This document shows, one piece after another, positions 7,892-17,000 of a stretch of 64,000 nt of DNA. Source of the stretch: Bacillus sp. OV166 (lineage in GTDB: Bacteria > Bacillota > Bacilli > Bacillales > Cytobacillaceae). The position numbers and the translations under genes are program-made. Position 1 is the first letter of the stretch. Each line of letters begins with the position of its first letter. Location of the stretch: assembly GCF_900177675.1 (NCBI RefSeq), contig NZ_FXWM01000001.1:1125001-1189000 (forward strand), given 5' to 3'. Below the pieces are notes generated by a model that worked only from the letters and a program-made list of their open reading frames with translations, was not told where the DNA came from and did no database searches.

Positions 7892-9241
7892 TTACCTCTT
7901 AGCTTGGAATAGTACTGCTTTTAACGTGGAAGATGAGAATAAGCTAATCGGATGGGCTTTCAGTTGAAGTACATTGATAAGCTTTCCGTATATCTTTTGA
8001 TTGCTTTCACAGGCTAAAATCACTCGTTTTACATACCACTTCAGTAATGGCAGGCCAAACGGTTTTGCACCGTCGGTATGGGTGAAGCGAAAGTCTTCAG
8101 TTAAAGCAATTAACCATGGGACATCTATGATTTTACTGAAGCTTCGATGAGTATTTTTCGAAATTTGTGAAAGCTTATTTTTTTTTAACGCTTTTTGAAG
8201 TTCCTTTTTCAGAGCAATCGCCTCAAGTGCAGCGATGCTCATCCCCTGACCAAAAACAGGATCAATACGGCAAAAGGCATCCCCACTAACAATTAGTCCA
8301 TTTGGGAAGCGTTGTAAGTTCTCATAATGAAAGCGGCGTAAGGCTGGAAACCGATAAACACTGACATCCGTCTCAGGTGTTCCATTTTTAATTGCTTCAT
8401 ATACATCAGGTTGTTCAAGGCTTTTGGCATAGTTTATAAATTCCTCTAACGTGCTAGGGGGTGATTCCACGCCATAGCCAAGTAATGTCACCATCCAGCG
8501 CTGATTTTCAATTGGGGAAATACTCCCTCCACGATTCTGTCTAGGCGGATTAGGGTAAACCAATAAATTACCCCAGTCTTTATTTTTGGAGGAAAGCGAG
8601 CTGTAGATGCGACTGGCATAGAAAAGGTTTACTTTTACTTCGGTTTTTTGGGGGGCATCGAAACCTAATTGTCTGAGCCAATTAGTTGAATTTGACCCAG
8701 CCCCTGTAGCATCCACAACCAAATTAGCGTTAAGTGGAACGGCTGCTTCTCCATCCTTTTGAATTTCTACTCCTATGATACTGGTAGAATCACTATTTAT
8801 CACCATCCTTTTCGCTTTGGCACCATATAAAAAGCTTATATTTGGAATCATCTCGAGCCTGCGCTGGATATGCCATTCAAGGAAGGGTCTGCTTTGCTGG
8901 ATAATTGATATCCCGGCATGATATTTCACCTTCCAGCTCCCATGATGATTCCAAGCAAGCTCACTGGTGAAATCTGATTTTACTGAGCCATCTGCGATTA
9001 GTTCATCGACAATCCCTGGAAAAAGTTCAGTGAGAATCTCCTCACCACTTTTCAAAAGAGCGTGGCCGTGTGTCCCTTGTGGCACTCCGGTTCTAGTCAA
9101 ATGTTTTTCGCGCTTTTGGTCCTTTTCTATAATTAACACTTCTTCAAAAAAGTCGGACAGGATGCGCGCAGCCAATAAACCAGCAATACTTCCGCCGATA
9201 ACAAGTGCTCTTTTTCCTAAAAAACTATTTGTTGTTGACAT
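7892..9241 (-). CDS. FAD-dependent monooxygenase-like oxidoreductase
   Basis: 449 residues. The N-terminal FAD-binding motif is RALVIGGSIAGLLAARIL, followed by an acidic residue at the end of strand two (IIEKD). A second FAD motif near residue 300, SGDAFCRIDPVFGQGMSIAA, is typical of the PHBH/geranylgeranyl reductase/halogenase superfamily. GGAGG lies 10 nt before the ATG at 9241; an in-frame TTG at 9250 is too close to it. The substrate is unknown, and there is no biosynthetic cluster around it. Confidence 0.8.
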   Translation of the reverse strand: MSTTNSFLGKRALVIGGSIAGLLAARILSDFFEEVLIIEKDQKREKHLTRTGVPQGTHGHALLKSGEEILTELFPGIVDELIADGSVKSDFTSELAWNHHGSWKVKYHAGISIIQQSRPFLEWHIQRRLEMIPNISFLYGAKAKRMVINSDSTSIIGVEIQKDGEAAVPLNANLVVDATGAGSNSTNWLRQLGFDAPQKTEVKVNLFYASRIYSSLSSKNKDWGNLLVYPNPPRQNRGGSISPIENQRWMVTLLGYGVESPPSTLEEFINYAKSLEQPDVYEAIKNGTPETDVSVYRFPALRRFHYENLQRFPNGLIVSGDAFCRIDPVFGQGMSIAALEAIALKKELQKALKKNKLSQISKNTHRSFSKIIDVPWLIALTEDFRFTHTDGAKPFGLPLLKWYVKRVILACESNQKIYGKLINVLQLKAHPISLFSSSTLKAVLFQAKR

Positions 9242-9390
9242 TCCTAGCAAACCTCCGATAATACTATTTGCACGATATAATTAATGGTTAGTATTATATC
9301 ATTTTTTTATGGCCCCTATGAGTTTAGAATGTGGAGGATTTACCTAAACTAATAGGGAAGTAAAGAGAAAATCGGATTAGAGGGAGATTG

Positions 9391-10074
9391 GTGTGTTTGA
9401 TAGATTATAAAATTAGTACATATGAGGAAGCAGTCCAGGTCGTTAAGGAAGTTGGTTTACTTCCATTGTCGCCGCTCATTCCTCACTATCCTTCACTTGA
9501 TAGCATTACATCCAAAGAACATTGGTATTCGGGTTCAGAATTTGACCCATGGTTATGGAGGGCGCAGTTCCCTGTTGATGGTGTGGCAGCCTACGGAAAG
9601 TTTGTTAAGAAGAAATCAGTTTTAATTTCCCGCGAGTTCCTTCCATTAGTAAGTGCGATATTGGGGTCACAGTATTCAGTGGCTAAACGTTATAATGACG
9701 GTCTTGTTTCTAGAGAAGCCTTAGAATTATTTACTTTGATTAGTGAGGAAGAAGGCATAGACACAAGAGTATTAAGGGCCAAAGCAGGCATGAAAGACAA
9801 AGAAAAGAAAAAGGTGTTTGATAACGCATTGTTGGAATTACAGGGGTCTATGGATATTATTGTTTCAGGGACAAAGGAGAAAACGAATGTTTCGGGAGAG
9901 AAAAACGGCTGGAGCAGTACATCCTTCGAAACCCTTGCCTTTTGGTCAAAAAATAACCACGTGGATCAAAGAAAAATAGAAACGGACGAAGCAAAACATG
10001 AGCTGAAAAACCATTTTGAGCAGTTATGCGGTCCCGAGTCCATGAAAGCATTAGTAAAGATTTTTAAGCTTTAG
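9391..10074 (+). CDS. AlkZ-related protein
   Basis: About 227 residues without signal peptide. It matches, from memory, Bacillus proteins annotated as AlkZ-related: LPLSPLIPHYPSLDSIT, FDPWLWRAQFPVDGVAAYGKF and NALLELQGSMDIIVSG are the conserved stretches. AlkZ-type proteins are winged-helix DNA glycosylases, but I cannot see catalytic residues that prove activity. The start is uncertain: AGGGAG is followed by in-frame TTG (9388), GTG (9391) and TTG (9397). Spacing favours GTG 9391 or TTG 9397. Confidence 0.65.
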   Translation: MCLIDYKISTYEEAVQVVKEVGLLPLSPLIPHYPSLDSITSKEHWYSGSEFDPWLWRAQFPVDGVAAYGKFVKKKSVLISREFLPLVSAILGSQYSVAKRYNDGLVSREALELFTLISEEEGIDTRVLRAKAGMKDKEKKKVFDNALLELQGSMDIIVSGTKEKTNVSGEKNGWSSTSFETLAFWSKNNHVDQRKIETDEAKHELKNHFEQLCGPESMKALVKIFKL

Positions 10075-10114
10075 GTTAATTTCATTGATATACATTTTAT
10101 GACAAACTTCGCTC

Positions 10115-10143
10115 TTGATTCTTAGAGTAGAATAAAGTAGTAT
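10115..10143 (+). promoter_or_regulatory. Promoter of the MFS exporter leader
   Basis: TTGATT at 10115-10120 and TAGTAT at 10138-10143, separated by 17 bp, give a sigma-A type promoter. Transcription should begin near 10150, which leaves a leader of about 200 nt before the exporter gene. Confidence 0.65.
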
Positions 10144-10180
10144 GGAAACTACGATATTCGAAAGGGTGACCTTAAAGCCA

Positions 10181-10192
10181 ATGATTCACTAA
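10181..10192 (+). CDS. Possible three-codon upstream ORF in the leader
   Basis: ATG ATT CAC TAA lies 11 nt after AGGGTGA, near the 5' end of the predicted leader. Very short upstream ORFs control several antibiotic-resistance genes by ribosome stalling. This one is a candidate for that role only because of its position before alternative hairpins. Confidence 0.3.
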   Translation: MIH

Positions 10193-10353
10193 ACCTATTA
10201 AAAGAAAAAAATTCGGATCATCATACGAACATATTTCTGGATAGGGTTAGTGCGGGCTTTTATAGACAAAAGGGAGTTGAAGGTACTTGGTGTACTGTGC
10301 CCTTTTGTTGTAAAGTACCTCCTGTCCAGATAAATGGATAAGGAGGTTTTTTT
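10193..10353 (+). promoter_or_regulatory. Attenuator-like leader with SD-containing terminator
   Basis: Mutually exclusive pairings are visible. ACAAAAGGG (10266-10274) pairs with CCCTTTTGT (10300-10308). AGGTACTT (10281-10288) pairs with AAGTACCT (10313-10320). ACCTCCT...TCCA (10317-10328) pairs with TGGA...AGGAGGT (10335-10347), followed by seven T. The last hairpin looks like an intrinsic terminator and also buries the exporter's AAGGAGG. The second pairing would block it. This suggests inducible control by antitermination and/or freeing of the ribosome binding site. Confidence 0.7.
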
Positions 10354-11598
10354 ATGGAAGAAGCAAAATCAAACATTACCATGGGGGACTTATTTAGAAA
10401 TCGAGTGATACGTACCATCTTGCTCTCGACATTATTTTTACAAATCGGTATTTGGGTACGTAACTACTCAATATTGTTATTTGTTATTGAGCAGACAAAT
10501 GAAGATCCGGTTGCGGTATCGCTTATTTCTGTTGCAGAATTCGCGCCTATTTTTCTATTTTCCTTTATTGGAGGCACCTTTGCAGACAGATGGCGTCCGA
10601 AACGGACAATGATATGGTGTGACTTCCTTAGCGCGCTGTCTATCTTTATTGTATTGTTAACACTAGTATTTGGGGGCTGGAAAGTTATTTTTTTCGCCAC
10701 ACTTGTATCATCGATTCTTTCACAGTTTTCACAGCCTTCTGGAATGAAACTGTTCAAGCTTCATGTACAGGAAGAACTTATTCAAATGGGTATGTCGATG
10801 TACCAAACAGTGTTTGCTTTGTTTATGATTTTAGGGCCGATTATCGGTACGTTTGTTTACCAGCATTACGGCATTAGTGCAGCGATTGCCATTATGGGGA
10901 TTGCCTTTATGCTATCGGCAGCGATTCTATTTATGCTTCCACCTGACCGGGAAAGCGAAGAAAATGCTGTAAAAACCACACTTATGGAAGAAATGAAGGA
11001 AGGTTTCCGTTATGTTTGGAACAGCCGGGCACTGACTTTGCTGGGTGGCTGTTTTGCAGCAGCAGGTTTAGGACTGGGGCTAACGCAGCCACTTTCCGTT
11101 TTCCTCATTACGGAACAACTTGGTTTACCTAAAGAGATGCTGCAATGGTTGATGGCAGCGTTTGGAGCAGGGATGATTTTAGGTGGAGGTCTCACGATGG
11201 GGTTAGCGAAAAAGACTCCTCCGCAAATCTTGCTTGCAATTGGAATGAGCGCCAGTGCTCTTGGATTTTTTGTAATGGGGCTATCAGAGCAGTTATGGCT
11301 GACATTGACTGCGCAATTTATTAGCGGCTTGTTTATGCCCTGTATTCACATTGGAATTAATACGATGATTTTGAAAAATACAGATGAAGCTTTTATTGGT
11401 CGAGTCAATGGCATTTTAAACCCGATGTTTATGGGAACTATGGTCATTACCATGAGTGCGAGCGGATGGTTGAAGAAAACAACTTCGCTTGTCGCGATGT
11501 ACGAAGCGTCAGCCCTACTCTTTATAGTGGGTGTAATTATCCTCATTCCACTCTTCAAGCGTTCGGTTAGTATGTTGAAAAAGAGTGAGGAAGTATAA
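10354..11598 (+). CDS. MFS exporter, macrolide-efflux-like
   Basis: 414 residues with about 12 membrane helices. The MFS motif GGTFADRWRPKRTM lies between helices 2 and 3, with a long central cytoplasmic loop near residues 195-215 (PPDRESEENAVKTTL). It belongs to the MFS_3/Mef-like exporters that pump drugs or siderophores; the substrate is not predictable. The start codon sits seven T after a hairpin that includes its ribosome binding site, which argues for drug-inducible expression. A terminator follows. Confidence 0.85.
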   Translation: MEEAKSNITMGDLFRNRVIRTILLSTLFLQIGIWVRNYSILLFVIEQTNEDPVAVSLISVAEFAPIFLFSFIGGTFADRWRPKRTMIWCDFLSALSIFIVLLTLVFGGWKVIFFATLVSSILSQFSQPSGMKLFKLHVQEELIQMGMSMYQTVFALFMILGPIIGTFVYQHYGISAAIAIMGIAFMLSAAILFMLPPDRESEENAVKTTLMEEMKEGFRYVWNSRALTLLGGCFAAAGLGLGLTQPLSVFLITEQLGLPKEMLQWLMAAFGAGMILGGGLTMGLAKKTPPQILLAIGMSASALGFFVMGLSEQLWLTLTAQFISGLFMPCIHIGINTMILKNTDEAFIGRVNGILNPMFMGTMVITMSASGWLKKTTSLVAMYEASALLFIVGVIILIPLFKRSVSMLKKSEEV

Positions 11599-11605
11599 GT
11601 TTTAC

Positions 11606-11634
11606 AGCTGCTCTGTTTTTAGAGCAGCTTTTTT
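11606..11634 (+). terminator. Intrinsic terminator of the MFS gene
   Basis: AGCTGCTCT pairs with AGAGCAGCT around a short T-rich loop and is followed by six T residues. Confidence 0.9.
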
Positions 11635-11674
11635 ACGCAAAAAAATCGCCAGTGCCATCTGCTCTTTCTTCCAC

Positions 11675-11700
11675 AAAAAAAAACGTAGTGGAAGCCTACG
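11675..11700 (-). terminator. Terminator of the histidine kinase gene
   Basis: On the minus strand CGTAG pairs with CTACG (7-nt loop) and is followed by nine T residues, just after the kinase stop. Confidence 0.7.
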
Positions 11701-11705
11701 ATTTT

Positions 11706-13226
11706 TTAGTCACTATTTTCGTCGATTACTAATGGAAGTGTAATTACTACTTGAGTTCCCTCATTTGGATTACTCTTTATAGAAATTTTCCCGCCATAGG
11801 AGTCGATAATTCGTTTGCATACTGTTAAACCTAGTCCAGATCCATCTTTCTTTAATGTGAAGAATGGGTTAAATGCTTGGCTAATTTGATCTTTCTGCAT
11901 CCCAACTCCATTATCAGTCACTGTAATCAAACAATTATCTAATTGTTTATGAAGCGTAATAGAAAATTTTCCTCCATAAGGCATTGCTTGTAGGGAGTTT
12001 TTTGTTAAATTAAGAATGACTTGCTTTAACTGATCCTTGACACAAGAAACAAGCAGTTCTTCTGAATGATAATCAACGGTTAATACCACATTCATATAAT
12101 TGGCTTCCGAATGAATAATCGGCTCAATCTCAGCTACTATGGAATTAGCATTATAAGTTTTAAGTGTGTGGGCAGTCGGTTTTCCGAGAACAAGCAATTC
12201 ACTAACAATCACATTGATTCGATCGATCTCCATTTGAATCACTTCGAAATAGGATTGAGTTTTCTTATCTTGATATTCCTCACTTAAAAGTTTTACTAAC
12301 CCTTTTATTCCGGTTAATGGATTCCGTATTTCATGGGCCGTACTAGCCGCGAGTTTTCCGATTAATTCTAATTTATGAAGTTCAGTTTGTTCATTTTCTT
12401 TTTTTATCTTCCTTTTTAAAAGAAAATATTGGGCCGATAAAAATATGATATTTGAAATTGTAAGAAAGATGATTAGGTATTTTAAAAAGGGTTTCCAAAA
12501 AGCGAGGTCATTTTCAGACCTAACTAAGACTGATATTGTTAAAGGTATTTTCGCTATCTTCATACTGGATTTTATAGAACTCTCTTCAGGAACGGATCCT
12601 GCTGTAAGTAAAATATGATCAGAACCATCTGTGACGATGACCATCTCATCTTTAACATGGTTTTTAATGGCTGCTTTTATTTCGTCTATACGCAAACTGG
12701 CAACGAGAACTCCCTGTAATTGGCCATGGTTGATAATGGGAGTAGCAATGGAAATGATTTGCCTTCCTGTAACCCTGCCTATATGTACTTCTGAAAAACT
12801 TGTTTTCTCTGTTTTGATTGCTTGCTGAAAATAAGGTTGATCGCTTACATTGATATTTTTTGAATTTGTATTCGTGCTAATTAATAAGTCTCCATTTGCA
12901 TTTGTCCAAAAAAAACCTGAAAGGCGAAGATCTTTACCCATTGTTTCCCGAAGTAAATTTTCCACATCATTTAGGTTATTTTTCTGATATTTAATAGAAG
13001 TAGCGAGCATTTCTAATCTGCCAACCGTTTCTCCAAGTAAATTTTCAATGTTCTGTGTGTGAAGGTTGGCATATTCTTGTGCTTTGTATTGATTTTGATC
13101 TTCCAAAAATTTAACTTGGTGCTGTGCTAAGACCGTACTGATTGCTACAGTTGGGATCAATGTGAGAAGTAGATATAATAGAAATTTATTCTTCAGGATC
13201 GATGTAAAACTTCGAATGACAACCAA
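11706..13226 (-). CDS. Orphan sensor histidine kinase with Cache domain
   Basis: About 506 residues. A first membrane helix (about 12-35) is followed by an extracellular Cache sensor (to about 240) and a second helix near 255-275. The HisKA H-box is STAHEIRNPLTGIKG, and the HATPase region has NLTKNSLQAM, DNGVGM and GSGLGLTV. No response regulator is adjacent. This architecture is common in Bacillus sporulation-phosphorelay-like kinases, but the signal is unknown. GAGGAG lies 10 nt before the TTG at 13226. An upstream in-frame TTG at 13244 overlaps that site, so I reject it as the start. Confidence 0.85.
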   Translation of the reverse strand: MVVIRSFTSILKNKFLLYLLLTLIPTVAISTVLAQHQVKFLEDQNQYKAQEYANLHTQNIENLLGETVGRLEMLATSIKYQKNNLNDVENLLRETMGKDLRLSGFFWTNANGDLLISTNTNSKNINVSDQPYFQQAIKTEKTSFSEVHIGRVTGRQIISIATPIINHGQLQGVLVASLRIDEIKAAIKNHVKDEMVIVTDGSDHILLTAGSVPEESSIKSSMKIAKIPLTISVLVRSENDLAFWKPFLKYLIIFLTISNIIFLSAQYFLLKRKIKKENEQTELHKLELIGKLAASTAHEIRNPLTGIKGLVKLLSEEYQDKKTQSYFEVIQMEIDRINVIVSELLVLGKPTAHTLKTYNANSIVAEIEPIIHSEANYMNVVLTVDYHSEELLVSCVKDQLKQVILNLTKNSLQAMPYGGKFSITLHKQLDNCLITVTDNGVGMQKDQISQAFNPFFTLKKDGSGLGLTVCKRIIDSYGGKISIKSNPNEGTQVVITLPLVIDENSD

Positions 13227-13377
13227 GTGGAATCTACTCCTCAAAATTTGTTTATCATTATTCTACTATTTTTTTATGCGCTGAAGTATACCCTACCCAT
13301 TATTTTGTGATTAAATGAGTAAATTATATTCATGTAAGTGTTGAATCGTTGATAGTTTGGATCTGTTATACTTGGCT

Positions 13378-13505
13378 GTTGATTTCCGCTCCAGGCGCGT
13401 GCGGTTCGCGAGCGGTCCGGGGAGCCTCCTCGGCGCTAAGCGCCTGCGGGGTCTCCCCTGCCCCGTCCTCCCGCAGGAGTCTTCGCGCCTTCCGCTCCAA
13501 TCAAC
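13378..13505. repeat. GC-rich 128-bp intergenic repeat element
   Basis: A very GC-rich block in an AT-rich gap, bounded by GTTGATT and AATCAAC (7-bp inverted ends), with TCCGCTCCA near both ends in the same orientation. Similar GC-rich intergenic elements recur in many Bacillaceae genomes. It is likely a structured repeat. Open frames across it on both strands are artefacts of its composition. The rest of the 13227-13686 gap shows nothing clear. Confidence 0.75.
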
Positions 13506-13686
13506 ATGTGCCAAATCAACAATGAGCTTTAACCTAGCCAATAGTTTAAGAAACTGCAAATGAAGGAATAAGGGATAAAAATTCTGTTAAATCCTGTATA
13601 TTTATCATAAATGTTCTCTTTATGTGGATTCTAATACCAAATGGTATTTATAATCCGAATTTATATAAAAGAACAGAGGCGATTCT

Positions 13687-14691
13687 ATGGAAGATAAAAT
13701 AAAAATGCGATTAACGGCTGCCGAAATGTCAACATTATGGAGCCAATATTTGAGTGACACACTTGCGGTTTGTGTGTCTAGTTATTTTATAGAGAAGGTG
13801 GAAGACGAGGAAGTACGTCCCATCATTGAATTTACACTGGATGTAGCTAAAGGCAACATAACGATTATGCAGGAACTGTTTAAAAAGGAGAATTTCCCTG
13901 TCCCGATTGGCTTTACGGATCAAGATGTAAATCCAAAAGCCCCAAAACTATTTTCAGACACTTTTGTTTTAATGTTTTTTCGAAATATGTCTATTCTTGC
14001 AATGGCTGCAAGTAGTGCAGCATTAGGATTGGTGACACGGGCAGATATCGTTGATTTTCATAAACGTATATTAAATTGTGCGGTTAAGTTGCAGGATCTG
14101 ACAAGGGATCTCATGTTGGAACAAGGTACATATATCAGACCTCCCTACATTTCAATACCTGACAAGGTTGATTTTGTGAAACGGGATCATTTTTTAGCTG
14201 GCTTTTTCGGTCATAAAAGGGCGATTACTTCAGTGGAAGTCACGCATTTGTTTTTAAATATCCAAACAAATATGATTGGAAAGGCACTAATAACAGGGTA
14301 TGCACAGATTGCACAGGATCAAGAAGTGAAAGGATTTTTGGTAAGAGGAATGCAAATTGCGCAACAACATGCAGAGCTATTTAGTGAGATTTTAATAAAA
14401 GAGGATCTTCCCGCTCCTATGAGTTGGGATTCAGCTGTTACCGACTCAATCATACCTGTGTTTTCAGATAAATTAATTATGTTTAATGTTTCATCAATGA
14501 TTGCAGCAGGGATTGGAAATTACGGGATGGCCATCGCTGCAAGTCCGAGAAGGGATATTGCGCTAAAGTATGCTTCATTGATTCCGGAAATCTCTCTGTA
14601 TGCGGAAGCAGGAGCGAAGATTATGATCAAGCATGGGTGGATGGAGGAACCTCCTCAAGCAGATGATCGGGATGAAATCATTCAGGGCTAG
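13687..14691 (+). CDS. DUF3231 family protein
   Basis: 334 residues made of two similar helical halves (about 1-165 and 170-325). Each contains a DUF3231 unit, with recurring patterns such as PKLFSDTFVLMF and PVFSDKLIMFNVSSM. DUF3231 proteins are spore-former proteins thought to have a ferritin-like helical bundle; their role is unknown. GAGG precedes the ATG by 7 nt. The gene is monocistronic with its own terminator. Confidence 0.85.
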   Translation: MEDKIKMRLTAAEMSTLWSQYLSDTLAVCVSSYFIEKVEDEEVRPIIEFTLDVAKGNITIMQELFKKENFPVPIGFTDQDVNPKAPKLFSDTFVLMFFRNMSILAMAASSAALGLVTRADIVDFHKRILNCAVKLQDLTRDLMLEQGTYIRPPYISIPDKVDFVKRDHFLAGFFGHKRAITSVEVTHLFLNIQTNMIGKALITGYAQIAQDQEVKGFLVRGMQIAQQHAELFSEILIKEDLPAPMSWDSAVTDSIIPVFSDKLIMFNVSSMIAAGIGNYGMAIAASPRRDIALKYASLIPEISLYAEAGAKIMIKHGWMEEPPQADDRDEIIQG

Positions 14692-14730
14692 GAGACAAAG
14701 TTTAAGTTACTATATTCAACTATTTTTTCG

Positions 14731-14765
14731 AAAACCGTCATTTTTTAAATGTCGGTTTTTTTCTT
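14731..14765 (+). terminator. Intrinsic terminator of the DUF3231 gene
   Basis: AAAACCG-T-CATTT pairs with AAATG-T-CGGTTTT (one T-T mismatch), followed by a T run. Confidence 0.85.
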
Positions 14766-14893
14766 ATTTTACTTAAACCGCATATAAAGATACAGCTTGA
14801 TACTACCGAAGTTACTAAAATAAAAAATTTGAAACTTTTGGACCATCAGGATTTCACCGTTTATTCCTCCAAAAAATTAAATCAAATAAATTT

Positions 14894-14929
14894 TCCCAAC
14901 GCAAAAATGAACTTAGCGTTGGGATTTTT
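14894..14929 (+). terminator. Second hairpin with T tract
   Basis: TCCCAACGC pairs with GCGTTGGGA around a 13-nt loop, followed by five T residues. It lies about 130 bp before the protease gene. It may be a back-up terminator or the end of a short unannotated transcript. Confidence 0.65.
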
Positions 14930-14953
14930 AATAGAATAGATGATATTTTCGCT

Positions 14954-14966
14954 GGTGCCTGACACC
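14954..14966. repeat. Dispersed 13-mer, single copy
   Basis: GGTGCCTGACACC about 95 bp upstream of the neutral protease start. This is the same word as in the inverted pair at 7815-7875. Confidence 0.8.
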
Positions 14967-15061
14967 ATGGCCCACACTTTTTCCCAATTATCCTAAAAGA
15001 TTCATCGTGTTATGATTATTTTGAAAATTCTTACAGAATGATCATTAGGAGGCGGTTGAAG

Positions 15062-16693
15062 ATGAAAAAGAGAACTTCACTTGTACTAGCTTTGGGATTA
15101 ACGATGGGGTCTGTGCTACCGATTACTGCTGCAGCAAAAACTATTCCGTACAATGTTACCATTACGAAAGACGCGGCGCAGTTCGGTAAGGATGCAAAGG
15201 TTAACTGGAAGAAAGGACAAACTGTACCATCTTTTGTCCATGGGAAACTATCGAACAAAGTTTATAAAGACATAGATGGGATTAAGCAATTTTTAAAAGA
15301 AAATAAAGCACTTTATCAGTTAGATACAGCTAAAGATTTAACATTACTCGATGTTGAGACGGACGGGCTAGGCAGCACGCACTATAATTTTATTCAATCG
15401 ATTCAGGGGATTCCGGTGGATGGGGCGAAGTTTAAGGTCCATACCGATAAAAATGGAATCGTAACGGCAGTCAATGGTGATGTGTTCCCAGAAGCATCAT
15501 CTTATTTCAAAGGGGCCCTGAAAGCACAACTATCCAAGGACACTGCCCTTGATAAGTCTTGGAAATCTATAAAAGTAACCAAAGAGGAAACCATCACGAA
15601 TGCTGAAGCAGGTCCTACTGGCAAAAAAATAGAAGATACCGTTGAAAAGGCGGAACTAGTTGTTTATAAAAATGGTAATGAATTTAATCTGGCTTACAAA
15701 ACAAATCTGCAATTTATTCAGCCATATCCTGCAAACTGGGTGGTCTATGTGGATGCCGTAAATGGTAATATCTTAAATTCTTATAATGCGGTAGCTGATG
15801 GAACAGGGGTCGGTGTTCTAGGGGATACGAAAACGCTTAACACCTATTATTCGAGCGGTACTTACTATTTATATGATACTACCAAACCGATGACAGGAGT
15901 TATTGAAACATTAACAGCGGTAAATAGATCCCGGTTACCCGGAAATTATTCTGTTGACCCCGATAATAATTTTAATGCAACGTCACAACGAGCCGATGTA
16001 GATGCCCACTACTATGCGGGTGTCGTCTATGATTATTATAAAAATACGTTTAATAGAAACAGTTTTGATAATAAGGGAGCGACTCTTCGCTCAACCGTCC
16101 ACTATGGCAGAAATTACAACAACGCGTTCTGGAATGGGGCGCAAATGGTGTATGGAGATGGGGATGGAACAACCTTCCGTTCATTGTCAGGTGCCCTTGA
16201 TGTCGTTGCCCATGAATTAACACATGCAGTAACAGAAAGAACAGCTGGGTTAGAGTATCAGTATCAGTCAGGTGCATTAAATGAGTCCATTTCTGATACG
16301 TTCGGAGTATTCCTTGATAAAGGGGATTACTTAATGGGTGAGGATGTGTACACGCCAAATAAAGCTGGCGATGCTCTTCGCAGTCTTTCAAACCCTGGCC
16401 TTTATGGACAACCGGAGAATATGAGCGGTTACGTGAATACTACTTCGGATAATGGAGGAGTTCACACGAACAGTGGTATTCCGAACAAAGCAGCCTATTT
16501 AACGATTTCAAGTCTGGGTACAGCTGTCGCTGAAAAAATCTACTATCGAGCACTCACAGTTTATTTAGCTCCACAAAGTGATTTTAGTGACGCACGCGCG
16601 GCTCTTCTTGCAGCTGCATCTGATTTGTATGGCTCAAGCAGCACACAGTACAATGCCGTTAAATCTGCTTGGACACAAGTAGGAGTAAACTAG
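15062..16693 (+). CDS. Secreted neutral protease, thermolysin family M4 (bacillolysin)
   Basis: 543 residues. A signal peptide (about 1-25, ending ITAAA) and a long propeptide (FTP/PepSY-like, to about residue 245) precede the M4 peptidase. The zinc motif HELTH is at 384-388, with catalytic Glu385. The third zinc ligand Glu408 is in NESISD, with the same 24-residue spacing as in thermolysin. His468 in GGVHTNSG matches the transition-state histidine. It is a calcium- and zinc-dependent extracellular endopeptidase. AGGAGG lies 9 nt before this ATG; an ATG at 15038 precedes the ribosome binding site and is not the start. Confidence 0.95.
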   Translation: MKKRTSLVLALGLTMGSVLPITAAAKTIPYNVTITKDAAQFGKDAKVNWKKGQTVPSFVHGKLSNKVYKDIDGIKQFLKENKALYQLDTAKDLTLLDVETDGLGSTHYNFIQSIQGIPVDGAKFKVHTDKNGIVTAVNGDVFPEASSYFKGALKAQLSKDTALDKSWKSIKVTKEETITNAEAGPTGKKIEDTVEKAELVVYKNGNEFNLAYKTNLQFIQPYPANWVVYVDAVNGNILNSYNAVADGTGVGVLGDTKTLNTYYSSGTYYLYDTTKPMTGVIETLTAVNRSRLPGNYSVDPDNNFNATSQRADVDAHYYAGVVYDYYKNTFNRNSFDNKGATLRSTVHYGRNYNNAFWNGAQMVYGDGDGTTFRSLSGALDVVAHELTHAVTERTAGLEYQYQSGALNESISDTFGVFLDKGDYLMGEDVYTPNKAGDALRSLSNPGLYGQPENMSGYVNTTSDNGGVHTNSGIPNKAAYLTISSLGTAVAEKIYYRALTVYLAPQSDFSDARAALLAAASDLYGSSSTQYNAVKSAWTQVGVN

Positions 16694-16711
16694 ACCATTA
16701 ACTATTTCCAA

Positions 16712-16748
16712 TGTAAGCCGTCACATAATGTGATGGCTTACATTTTTA
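16712..16748 (+). terminator. Intrinsic terminator of the protease gene
   Basis: TGTAAGCC-GTCACAT pairs with ATGTGAT-GGCTTACA around a very small loop, followed by TTTTT. Confidence 0.9.
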
Positions 16749-16763
16749 TGGGCAAAAAAAATA

Positions 16764-16783
16764 GATTGGTGTCAGCACCAATC
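16764..16783. repeat. Perfect hairpin related to the 13-mer
   Basis: GATTGGTG and CACCAATC form an 8-bp stem with a TCAG loop. The core GGTGTCAGCACC differs from the dispersed 13-mer by loss of one G. Confidence 0.65.
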
Positions 16784-16969
16784 AAAATTATGGGAAGTTT
16801 TAAGAAATGAGTTCTTTGAACCATTTCCATATTAACTTGTCTTTATCATAAGAAAAAGATATGTAGAACTTATAGTGAAGTTGTGTGGAAGTTGTGAAGA
16901 TTTCAATTGACCAGTGTATTTGATAAAGGGCTATGCCCATTTAAGGATTAATAGAAATAATGATCACAG

Positions 16970-17000
16970 CTGCTACTAGATTAGTGGCGGGTTTTGTTTT
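16970..17000 (+). terminator. Hairpin with T-rich tail in a gene-free gap
   Basis: CTGCTACTA pairs with TAGTGGCGG (two G-T pairs, 3-nt loop) and is followed by GTTTTGTTTT. In this 417-bp gap (16694-17110) it could end a small transcript. Another short hairpin, GGGCTATGCCC, lies upstream near 16928. No known RNA family is recognised. Confidence 0.4.

Noticed and set aside
13311..13563. Overlapping open frames on both strands across the GC-rich block
   Set aside because: They exist only because stop codons are rare in GC-rich DNA; composition is Arg/Pro-rich, there is no ribosome binding site and the block is a repeat element.
16050..16391. Histidine-rich minus-strand frame inside the protease gene
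   Set aside because: It is the complement of the M4 protease coding sequence, with no start signals.
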